This document shows positions 8,302-17,642 of a stretch of DNA of 62,533 nt, in pieces (the first letter of the stretch is position 1; the number at the start of each line of letters is the position of its first letter). The DNA is taken from positions 1-62,533 of the IMG/VR virus record IMGVR_UViG_3300031963_000146; one strand, given 5' to 3'. The notes beneath the pieces were generated by a model, which had not been told where the DNA came from, made no database searches, and saw nothing but the letters and a program-made list of their open reading frames with translations. The translations under genes were made by a program, and so were the position numbers. The DNA is from a virus.

Positions 8302-11300
8302 ATGGCAAATATTATTGGAGAACCATTAGCTTCATATGTTTATAATCAAATAAAAACCAGACAGAAAATCCACGGCTCTGGAACACCTAATAACCCTCGT
8401 ACACCAGAATACATATCATATCTAAATTCAAAAACAGCATGGGTTAAAATGGCATCTGGTGTTTTAGTTACAAAAGATCGCTTATTAAGTGAAACTGACT
8501 CAGCTGGAAAATCTATTAGTTATTCAGGATATGAATGGGATGGATTAGCTAAAAATTTTATTTTATTTAGTGGAGTTTCTCATCTTATTGATGGAAAACT
8601 TACTCCTAGAGGAACGTATGAAGGTGCTAATAACATATACGATTGGGATAAAGGAACATATAATATTAATCCATTTACTACATCAAACGATGTAACTGGA
8701 GAATTTGGTTTAGCTCCGATGCCTGGAATCGAAAGTGTTGATGTTAAATGCTTAAATAGAGGTTCCACCAAAAATGTCTCAGTTAAAGTAAAATGTTATA
8801 CCCCCGAACAATTTAAAATTATAGATTTACTTTATTTAAGAATAGGATATACTATGTTTATAGAGTGGGGATGGGCTCCATATATGGAAGATAGTGAAAC
8901 TCTTGTTCATGATTATTCTACTTTAATTGAACAAAGTGAAAATCAAGGATTTCTCCATCATTCTTATTGGAAAAACAAATCTTATATTGATTTTTCTAAA
9001 AGAATTGAAAAAGTTAGAGCAAAACATAGAGGAAATTATGATGGTCTTTTATGTAAAGTAACTAATTTTAGTTGGACTTTTACTCAAGATGGATCATACG
9101 ATATTGATATTCAACTTATAAGTTTAGGGGATGTTGTTGAATCACTTAAAACTAACATTACCCCATCATATAAAACTTCTAAAGATATTACCACAGCGTA
9201 TAAATTATTTAATGATGATTATAGTCAAGAAGAATCTCAAGATTCTCCTCCTTCCCCAGTAAACAATATTATTTCAGCATATTTTTTCCTCCAAAAATTA
9301 ATCACATACCAAAATGGCCAAGACGGGAATAATAAATATTGGATAGAAAGACAAATTCCTATTAAAGTAAATGGAGAATCTCTTGATTTATGTAGTATTT
9401 TTGTAAAAGATCCAAATTCTAAACTAGAACCATTTTCTCAAATAGAATATGTAGAATTTGATGATGATGGAGGCACTGATTTTACCCAATGGTTAAAAGA
9501 AAATTATTCAAATGCTACAAGAGTAACTAATCTGGATACAGCAACTTCCCCTGGAACATATTACACAGTTAATGATGAAAGTAGTATTACTGTTAAAAGT
9601 ATTATTGATTTAAATTCACTTGATACCCAAAACCAACAAAAATCAGATATAGTATATTTTAATTATAACAATCAAGAAGATGATGAAGATAAAGTGAATG
9701 ATGAGGGTTTTTATATTCGATTCGGGCATTTACTTGATTTTCTTAAAGAACGTGTTATACCTAGAATTGACGGAACATCTCACCCAATGGGAGAAGCTCC
9801 TATTTTAGATATAGACTCTGGACAATGGAGTAATAAAATGTATACTTTTCCTTATCAAGTATCTTTAGATCCTAGAGTTTGTATAGTACATACAAAAGAA
9901 AAAGTTAATTCAAAGGAATATTATACTTCATTACCTGTTTGGAAAAATGAAAAAAAAGGATATGCTTATCCTATGAACATATATTTAAGTTTTAATAAAA
10001 TAAATGACATTATTTCTTCTAATTTAGATGACAAAGGTAATTTAGCTTTATTTGATTTTTTATCTTCTATATGTACTGAAATAAATAAAGCTTTAGGAGG
10101 ATTAAACAATTTAGAACCTATAATAGATGAAGTCACTAATACTTTAAAAATCATAGATGGAAGTTACTCCCCTAAATTTAACAAACCAGAATATGCTTTA
10201 GAATTATTTGGATATAATTCCAACAATCCCGTCCAAGCTAATACAACAGTTTCTAATTTTGTTAGAGATTTTAGTATTAAAACTGAAATTACAAATGACT
10301 TCGCTACAATGGCAACAGTCGGTTCAACAGCTGGAGGATATGTTAAAGGAACAGAAAATACAATGTTTTCTAAATGGAATAAAGGTTTAATAGATAGATT
10401 CAAACAAGAACTCATCCCAGCTGATAAAAACTCTAGAAAAAAAGAAGGAGAAACACCTGAACCAAACGTAATGTATGTTGAAGAGTTTTGGAATAAAAAA
10501 TATAGTGCTTTTGGTTTAACAATCCCAATTGATATCCCTAATGATATTTGGACAGGAGACCAACCCTCACTTTTACCAGAAATGATAGACCGTAATATTT
10601 CAGTTGTTACAGAATTTTACAAATATTGCCAATCTGAAATCCAAAAGAAAAAAGAAAAATACGCTTCTCCTTCAAATGGATTTGTCCCAATAAGTTTAAA
10701 TTTAACAATAGATGGCTTATCAGGAATCAAAATATATAATGCTTTAAATGTTGTTACTCGTGTACTTCCTTCAAATTACCCGAATGCGTTAAAATTTATT
10801 GTTAAAGGTGTTAACCATAAAATAAGTGATAATGATTGGGAAACAACAATTGAAACTGTAGTTATATCTCAAAATGAAGATAATAAAAAAGAAATCTTAT
10901 CTTACCAAGAAATATATGATATTGTAAAAAACATTATAGGAAATGGTACAAGAGAATCAGCAGCTCAAAATAATAATTCTCAAAATAACAGTGCTCCCCA
11001 AAATAATAATATACCTCGAAATAACTTAAAAAGCAAAAACCCTTCAGGATATGGAGATACAGTAGGTGCTTGTGGTACTCCTGAAAAATATAATATATCT
11101 AACATAAAATATAATGATAAAGTAAATCCTATTCAAGCTAAAAAATTATTAGATAGAATACTTAATAAAGTAGTTAAAGACATTGAAGGTGGATCCCATT
11201 CTATATGTGCTGCATATGTAAAACGCATAGCTAAAAAATATTTTGAATATTATAACAAACCCGAAGTAAATATCTCAAACATCCCATCCTGGAAACAATC

Positions 11301-11655
11301 TAGTGTAGGAGTTGGAGGACTCCATGCTAAAAATAAAAGTACTCATGATTGGTTAGTAAATTCTTTTGGATACACTAGAATAATCTTAGGTAAAAATTTA
11401 ACCCAACCAGAAGCTAAATCACTAATAAATTCAGTGAAATACAATATAGGAGATATCATTTCATATTGGGATCATAGTGATGATACCCAAGGAAAACAAA
11501 AATACGGACATATTCAAATGTATGTAGGAGGAGAAGGAAAACAATGGGTATCTGATTTTAGACATAATTCATTTGTTTATTCATCAAAAACAGGGTGTTG
11601 GGATGTTATTTATTTACAAGCACCTAATAAAAAAGAACCTAAAATTGTATCTTAA
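8302..11655 (+). CDS. Baseplate hub protein fused to CHAP-like peptidoglycan hydrolase
   Basis: The 1117-residue protein combines a large hub-like region (about 1-880, including GYTMFIEWGWAPYM, seen in phage hub proteins) with a poly-Asn linker near 890-915 and a C-terminal papain/CHAP-like domain from about 955. Candidate catalytic residues are Cys969 (HSICAAYV), His1070 (YGHIQMYVGG) and Asp near 1086 (WVSDF). I infer that it forms the hub and cuts the host wall during injection, replacing the T4 gp5 lysozyme. Its stop overlaps the next start (TAATG). Confidence 0.75.
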   Translation: MANIIGEPLASYVYNQIKTRQKIHGSGTPNNPRTPEYISYLNSKTAWVKMASGVLVTKDRLLSETDSAGKSISYSGYEWDGLAKNFILFSGVSHLIDGKLTPRGTYEGANNIYDWDKGTYNINPFTTSNDVTGEFGLAPMPGIESVDVKCLNRGSTKNVSVKVKCYTPEQFKIIDLLYLRIGYTMFIEWGWAPYMEDSETLVHDYSTLIEQSENQGFLHHSYWKNKSYIDFSKRIEKVRAKHRGNYDGLLCKVTNFSWTFTQDGSYDIDIQLISLGDVVESLKTNITPSYKTSKDITTAYKLFNDDYSQEESQDSPPSPVNNIISAYFFLQKLITYQNGQDGNNKYWIERQIPIKVNGESLDLCSIFVKDPNSKLEPFSQIEYVEFDDDGGTDFTQWLKENYSNATRVTNLDTATSPGTYYTVNDESSITVKSIIDLNSLDTQNQQKSDIVYFNYNNQEDDEDKVNDEGFYIRFGHLLDFLKERVIPRIDGTSHPMGEAPILDIDSGQWSNKMYTFPYQVSLDPRVCIVHTKEKVNSKEYYTSLPVWKNEKKGYAYPMNIYLSFNKINDIISSNLDDKGNLALFDFLSSICTEINKALGGLNNLEPIIDEVTNTLKIIDGSYSPKFNKPEYALELFGYNSNNPVQANTTVSNFVRDFSIKTEITNDFATMATVGSTAGGYVKGTENTMFSKWNKGLIDRFKQELIPADKNSRKKEGETPEPNVMYVEEFWNKKYSAFGLTIPIDIPNDIWTGDQPSLLPEMIDRNISVVTEFYKYCQSEIQKKKEKYASPSNGFVPISLNLTIDGLSGIKIYNALNVVTRVLPSNYPNALKFIVKGVNHKISDNDWETTIETVVISQNEDNKKEILSYQEIYDIVKNIIGNGTRESAAQNNNSQNNSAPQNNNIPRNNLKSKNPSGYGDTVGACGTPEKYNISNIKYNDKVNPIQAKKLLDRILNKVVKDIEGGSHSICAAYVKRIAKKYFEYYNKPEVNISNIPSWKQSSVGVGGLHAKNKSTHDWLVNSFGYTRIILGKNLTQPEAKSLINSVKYNIGDIISYWDHSDDTQGKQKYGHIQMYVGGEGKQWVSDFRHNSFVYSSKTGCWDVIYLQAPNKKEPKIVS

Positions 11656-12293
11656 TGTATTTCCCAAAGTCCCAAATAAAAACTAATTTATATACTAATG
11701 GTGGAAAATATATCCTTTCAACCACACAAGAAGACTATAAAGGATATTATTATGAAACATCCAATGGAACAAGATATACAGGAAAAACTCCCCAAGATGG
11801 TCCTAATATACTTCTCATTCTTCCTACAAATGTTACAAATCCAACATTACCTCAATATTCTGACCCTATAATATATGCTTTAGAAGGAGATAAGAATGAA
11901 AACTCAAATCTTACCACTTTAGATAATAATGTTTATTTTGATCTAAAAAAACCAAAATTAACTTTTAGATCCCTTCCCCTTCCAAACCCTACCTTACCTA
12001 CTCAACAAGATCAAAACCTTGGAGTTTTTACAAGATATTTCTGTAAAAAAAACAATGAATTAAAATACATAGAAATAGACAAAACAACCTCAGAAAAATT
12101 AACTTCTAAATCAGACGATATCGCTTGGGATCTTTACACCCCTGTTTCAACACTTTGGTATATAAAAGGAGATAAAGAAAAAACATATAAAGCAAATAAA
12201 GGATTGATTTCCCTGATTGAACAACAAAAAAGTTGGTATGGATTTACACAATGGTTTAAAGATAAATTTTTAAAATATTATTTGGAGTCCTAA
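11655..12293 (+). CDS. Hypothetical protein at end of baseplate operon
   Basis: The 212-residue product is not recognised. It starts on the last base of the preceding stop, which implies translational coupling with the hub-hydrolase. It is rich in Tyr, Asn and Pro with beta-type segments (YYYETSNGTRYTG). It ends with a Trp/Lys-rich helix (WYGFTQWFKDKFLKYYLES) that could be amphipathic. No signal peptide is seen. A role as accessory baseplate protein or hydrolase partner is possible from context only. Confidence 0.7.
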   Translation: MYFPKSQIKTNLYTNGGKYILSTTQEDYKGYYYETSNGTRYTGKTPQDGPNILLILPTNVTNPTLPQYSDPIIYALEGDKNENSNLTTLDNNVYFDLKKPKLTFRSLPLPNPTLPTQQDQNLGVFTRYFCKKNNELKYIEIDKTTSEKLTSKSDDIAWDLYTPVSTLWYIKGDKEKTYKANKGLISLIEQQKSWYGFTQWFKDKFLKYYLES

Positions 12294-12310
12294 AATATCT
12301 TTTGTATCTT
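12281..12310 (+). promoter_or_regulatory. Promoter TTTGG-N19-TATCTT
   Basis: TTTGG at 12281 and TATCTT at 12305 have the 24-base spacing. The upstream box overlaps the end of the preceding gene. The ATG at 12317 begins 6 bases after the downstream box, so the transcript may be almost leaderless. Confidence 0.6.
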
Positions 12311-12316
12311 TAAAGC

Positions 12317-13567
12317 ATGTATTGGCTAATAGAAGATCAACAAAAAATAGAAACCCTTTGCCGTATCAAACACCCAGTAGCTTATGTTGAAGTAATCCCA
12401 ACTTCTCATAACTTACATCCTGTTGAAAACGATATATGTGCCGTATATATTCGACCAAAAGATGATTCAAAAGGTTATATTATACCAATAAACCACAGTG
12501 AAACAATAAACTCAACAATAGAGGATTGTTTAAAAGTATTAAACAGTATAGAAAATATTTATGTAAGGGATAAAAAGGAATTTTTACATTATTTTTGCCT
12601 TAAACATTATTACCAACCCTCACCCTCCCCAAATACGTATATACCTCAATTAACAACAGCTCACACTCATATTTACAACAAATATCCAAACTCAACTAAT
12701 TTAAACACAATTGTTCCAATTGTAAAACATTATGAGGTATGTGAGCAAAATTTTGCTAATTTTAATAGTATAAGAATAAATCCATTTTACAACAAAGCAG
12801 CACTTGTGTTTAATCAATTAGAACGAGCGGGTATAAAAGTAGATCAAACCAAATTTGAACAGTACTATGATAGGGAAGTAAACGAGTTTATATACACGCA
12901 ATATAACCTAAACACATTAACAACAAGACCATCTAATACATTTAACAACCTAAATTTTTCAGCTTTAAACAAAGATAATGGAGAAAGAGAGTGCTTTATA
13001 CCACGCAACGATGTTTTTATTGAAATGGATATTTCTGCTTATCACCCTACCCTTCTTGCTAATTTACTACAGTATGATTTCGGTGATAACGATATTCATA
13101 TGGCTTTTGCTCAAATGTATGGAGTGGACTATGCCAAAGCAAAAGAAATAACATTCAAACAATTGTATGGGGGTATTTGGAAAGAATATAGAGATTTAGA
13201 GTTTTTTAAAAAAGTACAGGCATATGTAGATGATTTATGGGACACTTTCAATTATGGAGGATACATTGAGTGTCCTATTTCAAATCATAAATTTATAAAA
13301 AGTGAAATAGAGGAAATGAATCCACAAAAACTTTTAAATTACGTACTACAAAACTTGGAGACCGCAAATAATGTTCTTATATTGTGGGATATTTTTAAAA
13401 TTTTACGAGGGAAAAATACTAAACTCGTGTTATATGTTTACGATTCATTTTTATTTGATGTAGATGAAAATGAAACAGAAGTAATAGAGCAAATTTTAGA
13501 AACATTTAAAACTAAACAATTACAAGTTAAAATTAAAACAGGAAATAACTACAACAATTTAAAATAA
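12317..13567 (+). CDS. Small family A DNA polymerase-like protein
   Basis: The C-terminal half carries the A-family polymerase motifs in order. Motif A is MDISAYHPTLLANL (Asp and Ser kept). Motif B-like is AKEITFKQLYGG. Motif C-like is LYVYDSFLF, where YDS replaces the usual HDE. An upstream segment (VFNQLERAGIKVD) matches the stretch before the thumb in Pol I. The first 120 residues (ICAVYIRPKDDSKGYIIPI) resemble a degenerate 3'-5' exonuclease domain without its acidic motif. At 416 residues it is far shorter than Pol I. The phage also encodes a family B polymerase at 35704, so this one may serve repair, gap filling or primer removal. Confidence 0.7.
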   Translation: MYWLIEDQQKIETLCRIKHPVAYVEVIPTSHNLHPVENDICAVYIRPKDDSKGYIIPINHSETINSTIEDCLKVLNSIENIYVRDKKEFLHYFCLKHYYQPSPSPNTYIPQLTTAHTHIYNKYPNSTNLNTIVPIVKHYEVCEQNFANFNSIRINPFYNKAALVFNQLERAGIKVDQTKFEQYYDREVNEFIYTQYNLNTLTTRPSNTFNNLNFSALNKDNGERECFIPRNDVFIEMDISAYHPTLLANLLQYDFGDNDIHMAFAQMYGVDYAKAKEITFKQLYGGIWKEYRDLEFFKKVQAYVDDLWDTFNYGGYIECPISNHKFIKSEIEEMNPQKLLNYVLQNLETANNVLILWDIFKILRGKNTKLVLYVYDSFLFDVDENETEVIEQILETFKTKQLQVKIKTGNNYNNLK

Positions 13568-13570
13568 GTT

Positions 13571-14032
13571 ATGCACACCACTCTCGAAACACCTTCATAT
13601 ATGTATAATCAGTATGACTTTGATGAAGTCTTAGATTTTACATTGATGAACAACAGACTATTTTGCACTTTTACAGCTTTAGATGATCTTGAACTACTAG
13701 TTCATGAACTATCTACTAGATATTCTATAATGTATAACAAAATGTTTGTTTTACATGTTAAAAGTAACAATGAATATGTTGTAACATATAATGTAGATCA
13801 AGGTAACATAAATAATATTCCTGATAATACAATTCTTGTACATAGAAAAAAAGAATCAAACACTTTATACACTATAAACGCATTAAACGAATTAATTAAA
13901 AGATTAAATAGTGGAGTAGTTGATACAAAATACCCAATAAATTGGCAACATTATAAAAATTGTATATTGTTAACTCAACATAATGAGATTAAGCAATTGA
14001 ATACAAAGATTTTTAAAATAGTTGAACTATAG
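13571..14032 (+). CDS. Hypothetical protein, 153 aa
   Basis: No family is recognised. The gene starts 3 bases after the polymerase-like gene behind an AAGTT leader and is followed by the SSB promoter, so it probably shares the polymerase transcript. The protein looks compact alpha/beta with strands MFVLHVKSNNEYVVTYNV and helices NALNELIKRLNS, and has no membrane segment or zinc motif. A partner role for the A-family polymerase is possible from co-expression only. Confidence 0.7.
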   Translation: MHTTLETPSYMYNQYDFDEVLDFTLMNNRLFCTFTALDDLELLVHELSTRYSIMYNKMFVLHVKSNNEYVVTYNVDQGNINNIPDNTILVHRKKESNTLYTINALNELIKRLNSGVVDTKYPINWQHYKNCILLTQHNEIKQLNTKIFKIVEL

Positions 14033-14062
14033 TTTGGCTATTTAAATAAAGGTTATTATATT
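14033..14062 (+). promoter_or_regulatory. Promoter TTTGG-N19-TATATT before SSB gene
   Basis: TTTGG at 14033 and TATATT at 14057 are 24 bases apart. The leader ends in AAGTTAT directly before the ATG at 14092. Confidence 0.65.
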
Positions 14063-14091
14063 AAACGTTGTAAAATTATAAATTAAGTTAT

Positions 14092-14922
14092 ATGAATCTA
14101 GATGCAATCAAGAAAAAACTTGAATCAATGCAAAAAACCTCAACAGGAGGTTCAAACAATTCAAGCAATGTAAAGCGATTTAAGCCAAGCATTGGAAAAC
14201 AAACGGTTAGAGTTGTTCCGTTTAAATACAACAAAGAATTTCCATTCACGGAAATGAAATTTTACTACGGTATCGGAAGTAAAAAAGTAATTGCCTCTCC
14301 TTTAAACTGGGGTGAAAAAGATCCAATTGCAGAATTTGCAAAACAATTGCGTGGTACAAACGATAAGGAAAATTGGCGTTTAGCTAAAAAATTAGATCCT
14401 AAAACTCGTATCTATGCTCCTGTAATTGTACGTGGTGAAGAATCTGAAGGTGTTCAATTGTGGGAATTTGGTAAAGAAATTTACGAGGCATTTTTACAAA
14501 TGGCAGCTGACGAGGAAGTAGGAGACTTTTCAGACATCATGTCAGGTAGAGATATTAAATTAACTACAGTAGGACCAGAGGCTACAGGTACAAAGTATAA
14601 TAAAACTACTATTGCACCTTCAATGAAAACCTCTCCATTATCAAGTGATTCTAAATTGGTTGAAAAATTGTTAGAGGAACAAGAAAATCCACTTGATCTA
14701 TACAAACCACTTCCATTTGATACTATCAAACAAGCACTTCAAGAATGGTTAAATCCTGAAGAAGATGAAGAGGAAACAGTTGCTTCAGTTGAAAAAGAAC
14801 TAGAAGAAGTTGCCCCCGCAAAATCAAACTACAGTTTATCAACAAAACCAGCTGCTAAAAAATCTAAAGCAGATGCGTTTGATGATTTGTTTGATGACGA
14901 GGATGATGATTCTCCATTTTAA
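14092..14922 (+). CDS. Single-stranded DNA-binding protein (gp32-like)
   Basis: The 276-residue protein coats ssDNA and organises replication and recombination. It has a basic N-terminal segment (MNLDAIKKKLESMQK) for cooperative binding, a core with KQTVRVVPFKYNKEFPF and FYYGIGSKKVIASPLNW, and a strongly acidic tail (DDLFDDEDDDSPF) that recruits partners in T4. The core has no cysteine, so the structural zinc site of T4 gp32 is absent. It is followed 13 bases later by uvsX, a T4-like grouping. Confidence 0.92.
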   Translation: MNLDAIKKKLESMQKTSTGGSNNSSNVKRFKPSIGKQTVRVVPFKYNKEFPFTEMKFYYGIGSKKVIASPLNWGEKDPIAEFAKQLRGTNDKENWRLAKKLDPKTRIYAPVIVRGEESEGVQLWEFGKEIYEAFLQMAADEEVGDFSDIMSGRDIKLTTVGPEATGTKYNKTTIAPSMKTSPLSSDSKLVEKLLEEQENPLDLYKPLPFDTIKQALQEWLNPEEDEEETVASVEKELEEVAPAKSNYSLSTKPAAKKSKADAFDDLFDDEDDDSPF

Positions 14923-14935
14923 TTAAAAACAATTT

Positions 14936-16018
14936 ATGGCAAAAAGAAAATCGCTAACAGAGGCGGCGGACAAAGAACTGAAAACCGCCTTTAGCTTAGA
15001 TAAATTTAAAGCAAATAAAGGTTTAGCGTCCAACGTTAAATTTAAGGAACAAAGATGGATTCCATTTTCACCAGCTTTGCAAGAAGCATTATCCATCCCC
15101 GGAATCCCTATGGGTCATAATGCTATGGTTCGAGGTAAAAGTAATACAGGAAAGTCTACTATGACTATTGAAATAGCAGTTAATGCTCAAAAAATGGGAG
15201 TATTACCTGTGTTAATTATTACCGAAATGAAACACGATTGGGAACACTGGAAAAAAATGGGTTTCCAAATCGAGGATGTAGTTGATACAGATACAGGTGA
15301 AATTGTAGATCAAACTGGTTTCTTTATCTATAGAGATAGAAGTACTCTAAATTCAATTGAAGATATTGCAGAGTTTATTATTGACTTACTGACCGAACAG
15401 AAAAAAGGCAATTTACCATATGATTTGTTATTCATTTGGGATTCGGTTGGTTCAATACCATGCCAAATGTCAATTGAGCAAGGCAAAAATAATCCGATGT
15501 GGAACGCAGGAGCCATTGCAACTCAATTCGGTAATTTCATTAACCAGCAGATTGTAATGTCTCGTAAGGAAAGTTCAAAATACACGAATACCTTGTTTAT
15601 TGTAAACAAAGTAGGTGTTGCCCCGGCTTTAACTCCAATGTCACAACCTAGAATGACAAACAAAGGTGGAGATACATTTTACTATGATGTTTCTTTATGT
15701 TTAACATTTGGTAATGTTACAAATGCAGGTACATCTAAAATCAATGCTGTAAAAGATAAGAAAAAAGTTGAATTTGCGTTGCGTACTAAAATCGCATGTG
15801 ATAAAAACCATATCAACGGTATTACAACAATGGGAACTATTATATCTACAGTACATGGGTTTATTAAAGATGACCCAAATGCGGTTAAAAAATATAAAGA
15901 TACACATTCGCATGAATGGGCTGATATTTTAGGACAAGGTAATTATGCAGTACAAGAAGATAATAGTGAATGGGACGAAAAAGCAGTAACTGCTGATTTA
16001 TTTGAAAACGAAGATTAA
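14936..16018 (+). CDS. uvsX: UvsX/RecA-like recombinase
   Basis: This 360-residue ATPase promotes strand exchange and recombination-dependent replication. A Walker A motif GKSNTGKST lies near residues 67-75, and a Walker B strand LLFIWDSVGSIP near 160-172. The length and the pairing with a gp32-like gene match T4 UvsX (391 aa). The C terminus is acidic (TADLFENED). It forms a tight cluster with the SSB and the RNase H gene, with gaps of 3 to 13 bases. Confidence 0.92.
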   Translation: MAKRKSLTEAADKELKTAFSLDKFKANKGLASNVKFKEQRWIPFSPALQEALSIPGIPMGHNAMVRGKSNTGKSTMTIEIAVNAQKMGVLPVLIITEMKHDWEHWKKMGFQIEDVVDTDTGEIVDQTGFFIYRDRSTLNSIEDIAEFIIDLLTEQKKGNLPYDLLFIWDSVGSIPCQMSIEQGKNNPMWNAGAIATQFGNFINQQIVMSRKESSKYTNTLFIVNKVGVAPALTPMSQPRMTNKGGDTFYYDVSLCLTFGNVTNAGTSKINAVKDKKKVEFALRTKIACDKNHINGITTMGTIISTVHGFIKDDPNAVKKYKDTHSHEWADILGQGNYAVQEDNSEWDEKAVTADLFENED

Positions 16019-16021
16019 TAC

Positions 16022-17050
16022 ATGAAAAAAGACCTCTTAAACCTCCTAAATAACATACAAGAACAAGGAGAAGAATTGCCAACATCTGAAAGATACCTTT
16101 TAATAGATGGACTGAATTTATTTTTTAGAAATTTTAGTGCTATAAACGCTGTAAATTCAAACGGAGTCCATATAGGAGGTTTAGGGGGATTTTTTCGATC
16201 TTTAGGTGCTTTAATCCGTACAATACAACCAACCCAAGTTTATGTTGTATTTGATGGACCTGGCTCCTCAAACAACAGGAAAAACATAATCCCAGAATAT
16301 AAATCTGCTAGAAATGTAACTCGAGTTACAAAACATGAATTGTTTGATAATTTAGAAGAAGAAGATGATTCTAAAATCAACCAGATTATCCGAATCATAC
16401 AGTATCTACAAACATTACCTGTTAAAACAGTATCATTAAGTAGAGTAGAAGCAGATGACATTATAGCATATTTAAGCTCCACACTACCTACAAAACCAGA
16501 AGATAGAGTATTTATAGTATCAAGTGACAAAGATTACCTACAATTAGTTACTGAAAAAGTAATTGTGTATCGCCCAATTGAAAAAGAATACTATACAACA
16601 GATACAGTAAAAGAAAAATTTAATGTAAACCCACATAATTTTCTTTTATATAAACTACTAATGGGTGATAATTCAGATGGAATTACAGGAATAAAAGGGT
16701 TAGGTGCTAAAAAACTATTCAAATTATTCCCTGAACTTGCAACCCAAGATATATCGTTTGATGATTTACTAGACATTGCTGAAGCTAAACTAAAAGAACA
16801 TGTTGTATATGCAAGAGTATTACATGACATAGAAGACCTAGAAAATAAATACAGAGTAATGGATTTATCCAACCCAATGATGTCAGATAAAGACAAAGAG
16901 CATATAGATGAATTTGTAAAAAATACCCAATTAGAATTTCATCCGAATGAATTTGTTCAAATGTGTGAGGAAGATCAAATTGGAAATTTAATTAGAAATA
17001 CAGATTTTTGGGTTCGTGATATTTTTAAAGGGTTTTTGGGGAATAAATAA
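16022..17050 (+). CDS. RNase H / 5'-3' exonuclease (FEN-like)
   Basis: The 342-residue protein should remove RNA primers from lagging-strand fragments, like T4 RNase H. It has the PIN/FEN acidic motifs: LLIDGLNLFFRNF near 27-39, VVFDGPGSSNNRK near 75-88, VEADDIIAYLS near 142-152, VSSDKDYLQLV near 163-173 and MGDNSDGITGIKGLG (H3TH region) near 215-229. It starts 3 bases after uvsX. The downstream gene has its own late-like promoter. Confidence 0.88.
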   Translation: MKKDLLNLLNNIQEQGEELPTSERYLLIDGLNLFFRNFSAINAVNSNGVHIGGLGGFFRSLGALIRTIQPTQVYVVFDGPGSSNNRKNIIPEYKSARNVTRVTKHELFDNLEEEDDSKINQIIRIIQYLQTLPVKTVSLSRVEADDIIAYLSSTLPTKPEDRVFIVSSDKDYLQLVTEKVIVYRPIEKEYYTTDTVKEKFNVNPHNFLLYKLLMGDNSDGITGIKGLGAKKLFKLFPELATQDISFDDLLDIAEAKLKEHVVYARVLHDIEDLENKYRVMDLSNPMMSDKDKEHIDEFVKNTQLEFHPNEFVQMCEEDQIGNLIRNTDFWVRDIFKGFLGNK

Positions 17051-17064
17051 TATTTATATTAAAA
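17050..17064 (+). promoter_or_regulatory. Late-like promoter candidate before 17064
   Basis: ATATTTATATTAAAA differs from the late 15-mer at one position and runs directly into the ATG at 17064. Confidence 0.35.
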
Positions 17065-17588
17065 TGTCGTCCTATAAAACACTACTTATACCTATTCTTA
17101 ATGAAATTCTTGTAAAAGAAATTGGAGAAGCAAATATCCAACCATTAGAATGGACTAGAGTATCCCCTTTTAAATATAAATTTTGGGTGGATATAAATGA
17201 TTATACTGAAATAGTAACAGTTGAGTTTGAACATATTAAAGATGATATAAGCAAGCAATTTTACTTTCCCCCAAAATATAGAAATTTAGATAAAGTATTT
17301 AATGTTGGATATGTTGTGTCTGGTTCTGAAGTGCAATTTGCTAAAACCGATTTAAAGACTTTACTTACTATTCTATCCACAATAGTAGACATTATAAAAT
17401 ACTTCATTAAAAATCATTCATTTATAGATGGTTTATATATTAGAGGAACAGAAAAAGAATTAGGTAGTGGAGACACCAGTAAAAAATCAAACTTATACAA
17501 AGCATTTATCCAAAAACAACTACAAAACATCCCAGAATTTAGTTCTGACTCTTATAAAGAAGGTTTTATTTTAGTAAAAAAGAAATAA
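17064..17588 (+). CDS. Hypothetical protein, 174 aa
   Basis: No family is recognised. I use the ATG at 17064 because the upstream in-frame start at 17016 lies inside the RNase H gene and before the promoter-like box. The protein has beta-rich segments (YKFWVDINDYTEIVTVEFE) and a hydrophobic helix (LKTLLTILSTIVDIIKYFI), and ends in a basic tail. Segments such as FNVGYVVSGSEVQF and IDGLYIRGTEKE look conserved. It lies between two replication genes, so an accessory replication role is possible. Confidence 0.7.
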   Translation: MSSYKTLLIPILNEILVKEIGEANIQPLEWTRVSPFKYKFWVDINDYTEIVTVEFEHIKDDISKQFYFPPKYRNLDKVFNVGYVVSGSEVQFAKTDLKTLLTILSTIVDIIKYFIKNHSFIDGLYIRGTEKELGSGDTSKKSNLYKAFIQKQLQNIPEFSSDSYKEGFILVKKK

Positions 17589-17593
17589 AATCC

Positions 17594-17623
17594 ATTGGAA
17601 AAACAATAAAAAGTTATTATATT
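17594..17623 (+). promoter_or_regulatory. Promoter ATTGG-N19-TATATT before helicase gene
   Basis: ATTGG at 17594 and TATATT at 17618 have the 24-base spacing. An AAGTTAT element follows at 17631, before the helicase ATG at 17643. Confidence 0.6.
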
Positions 17624-17642
17624 TAAATAAAAGTTATAAAAT

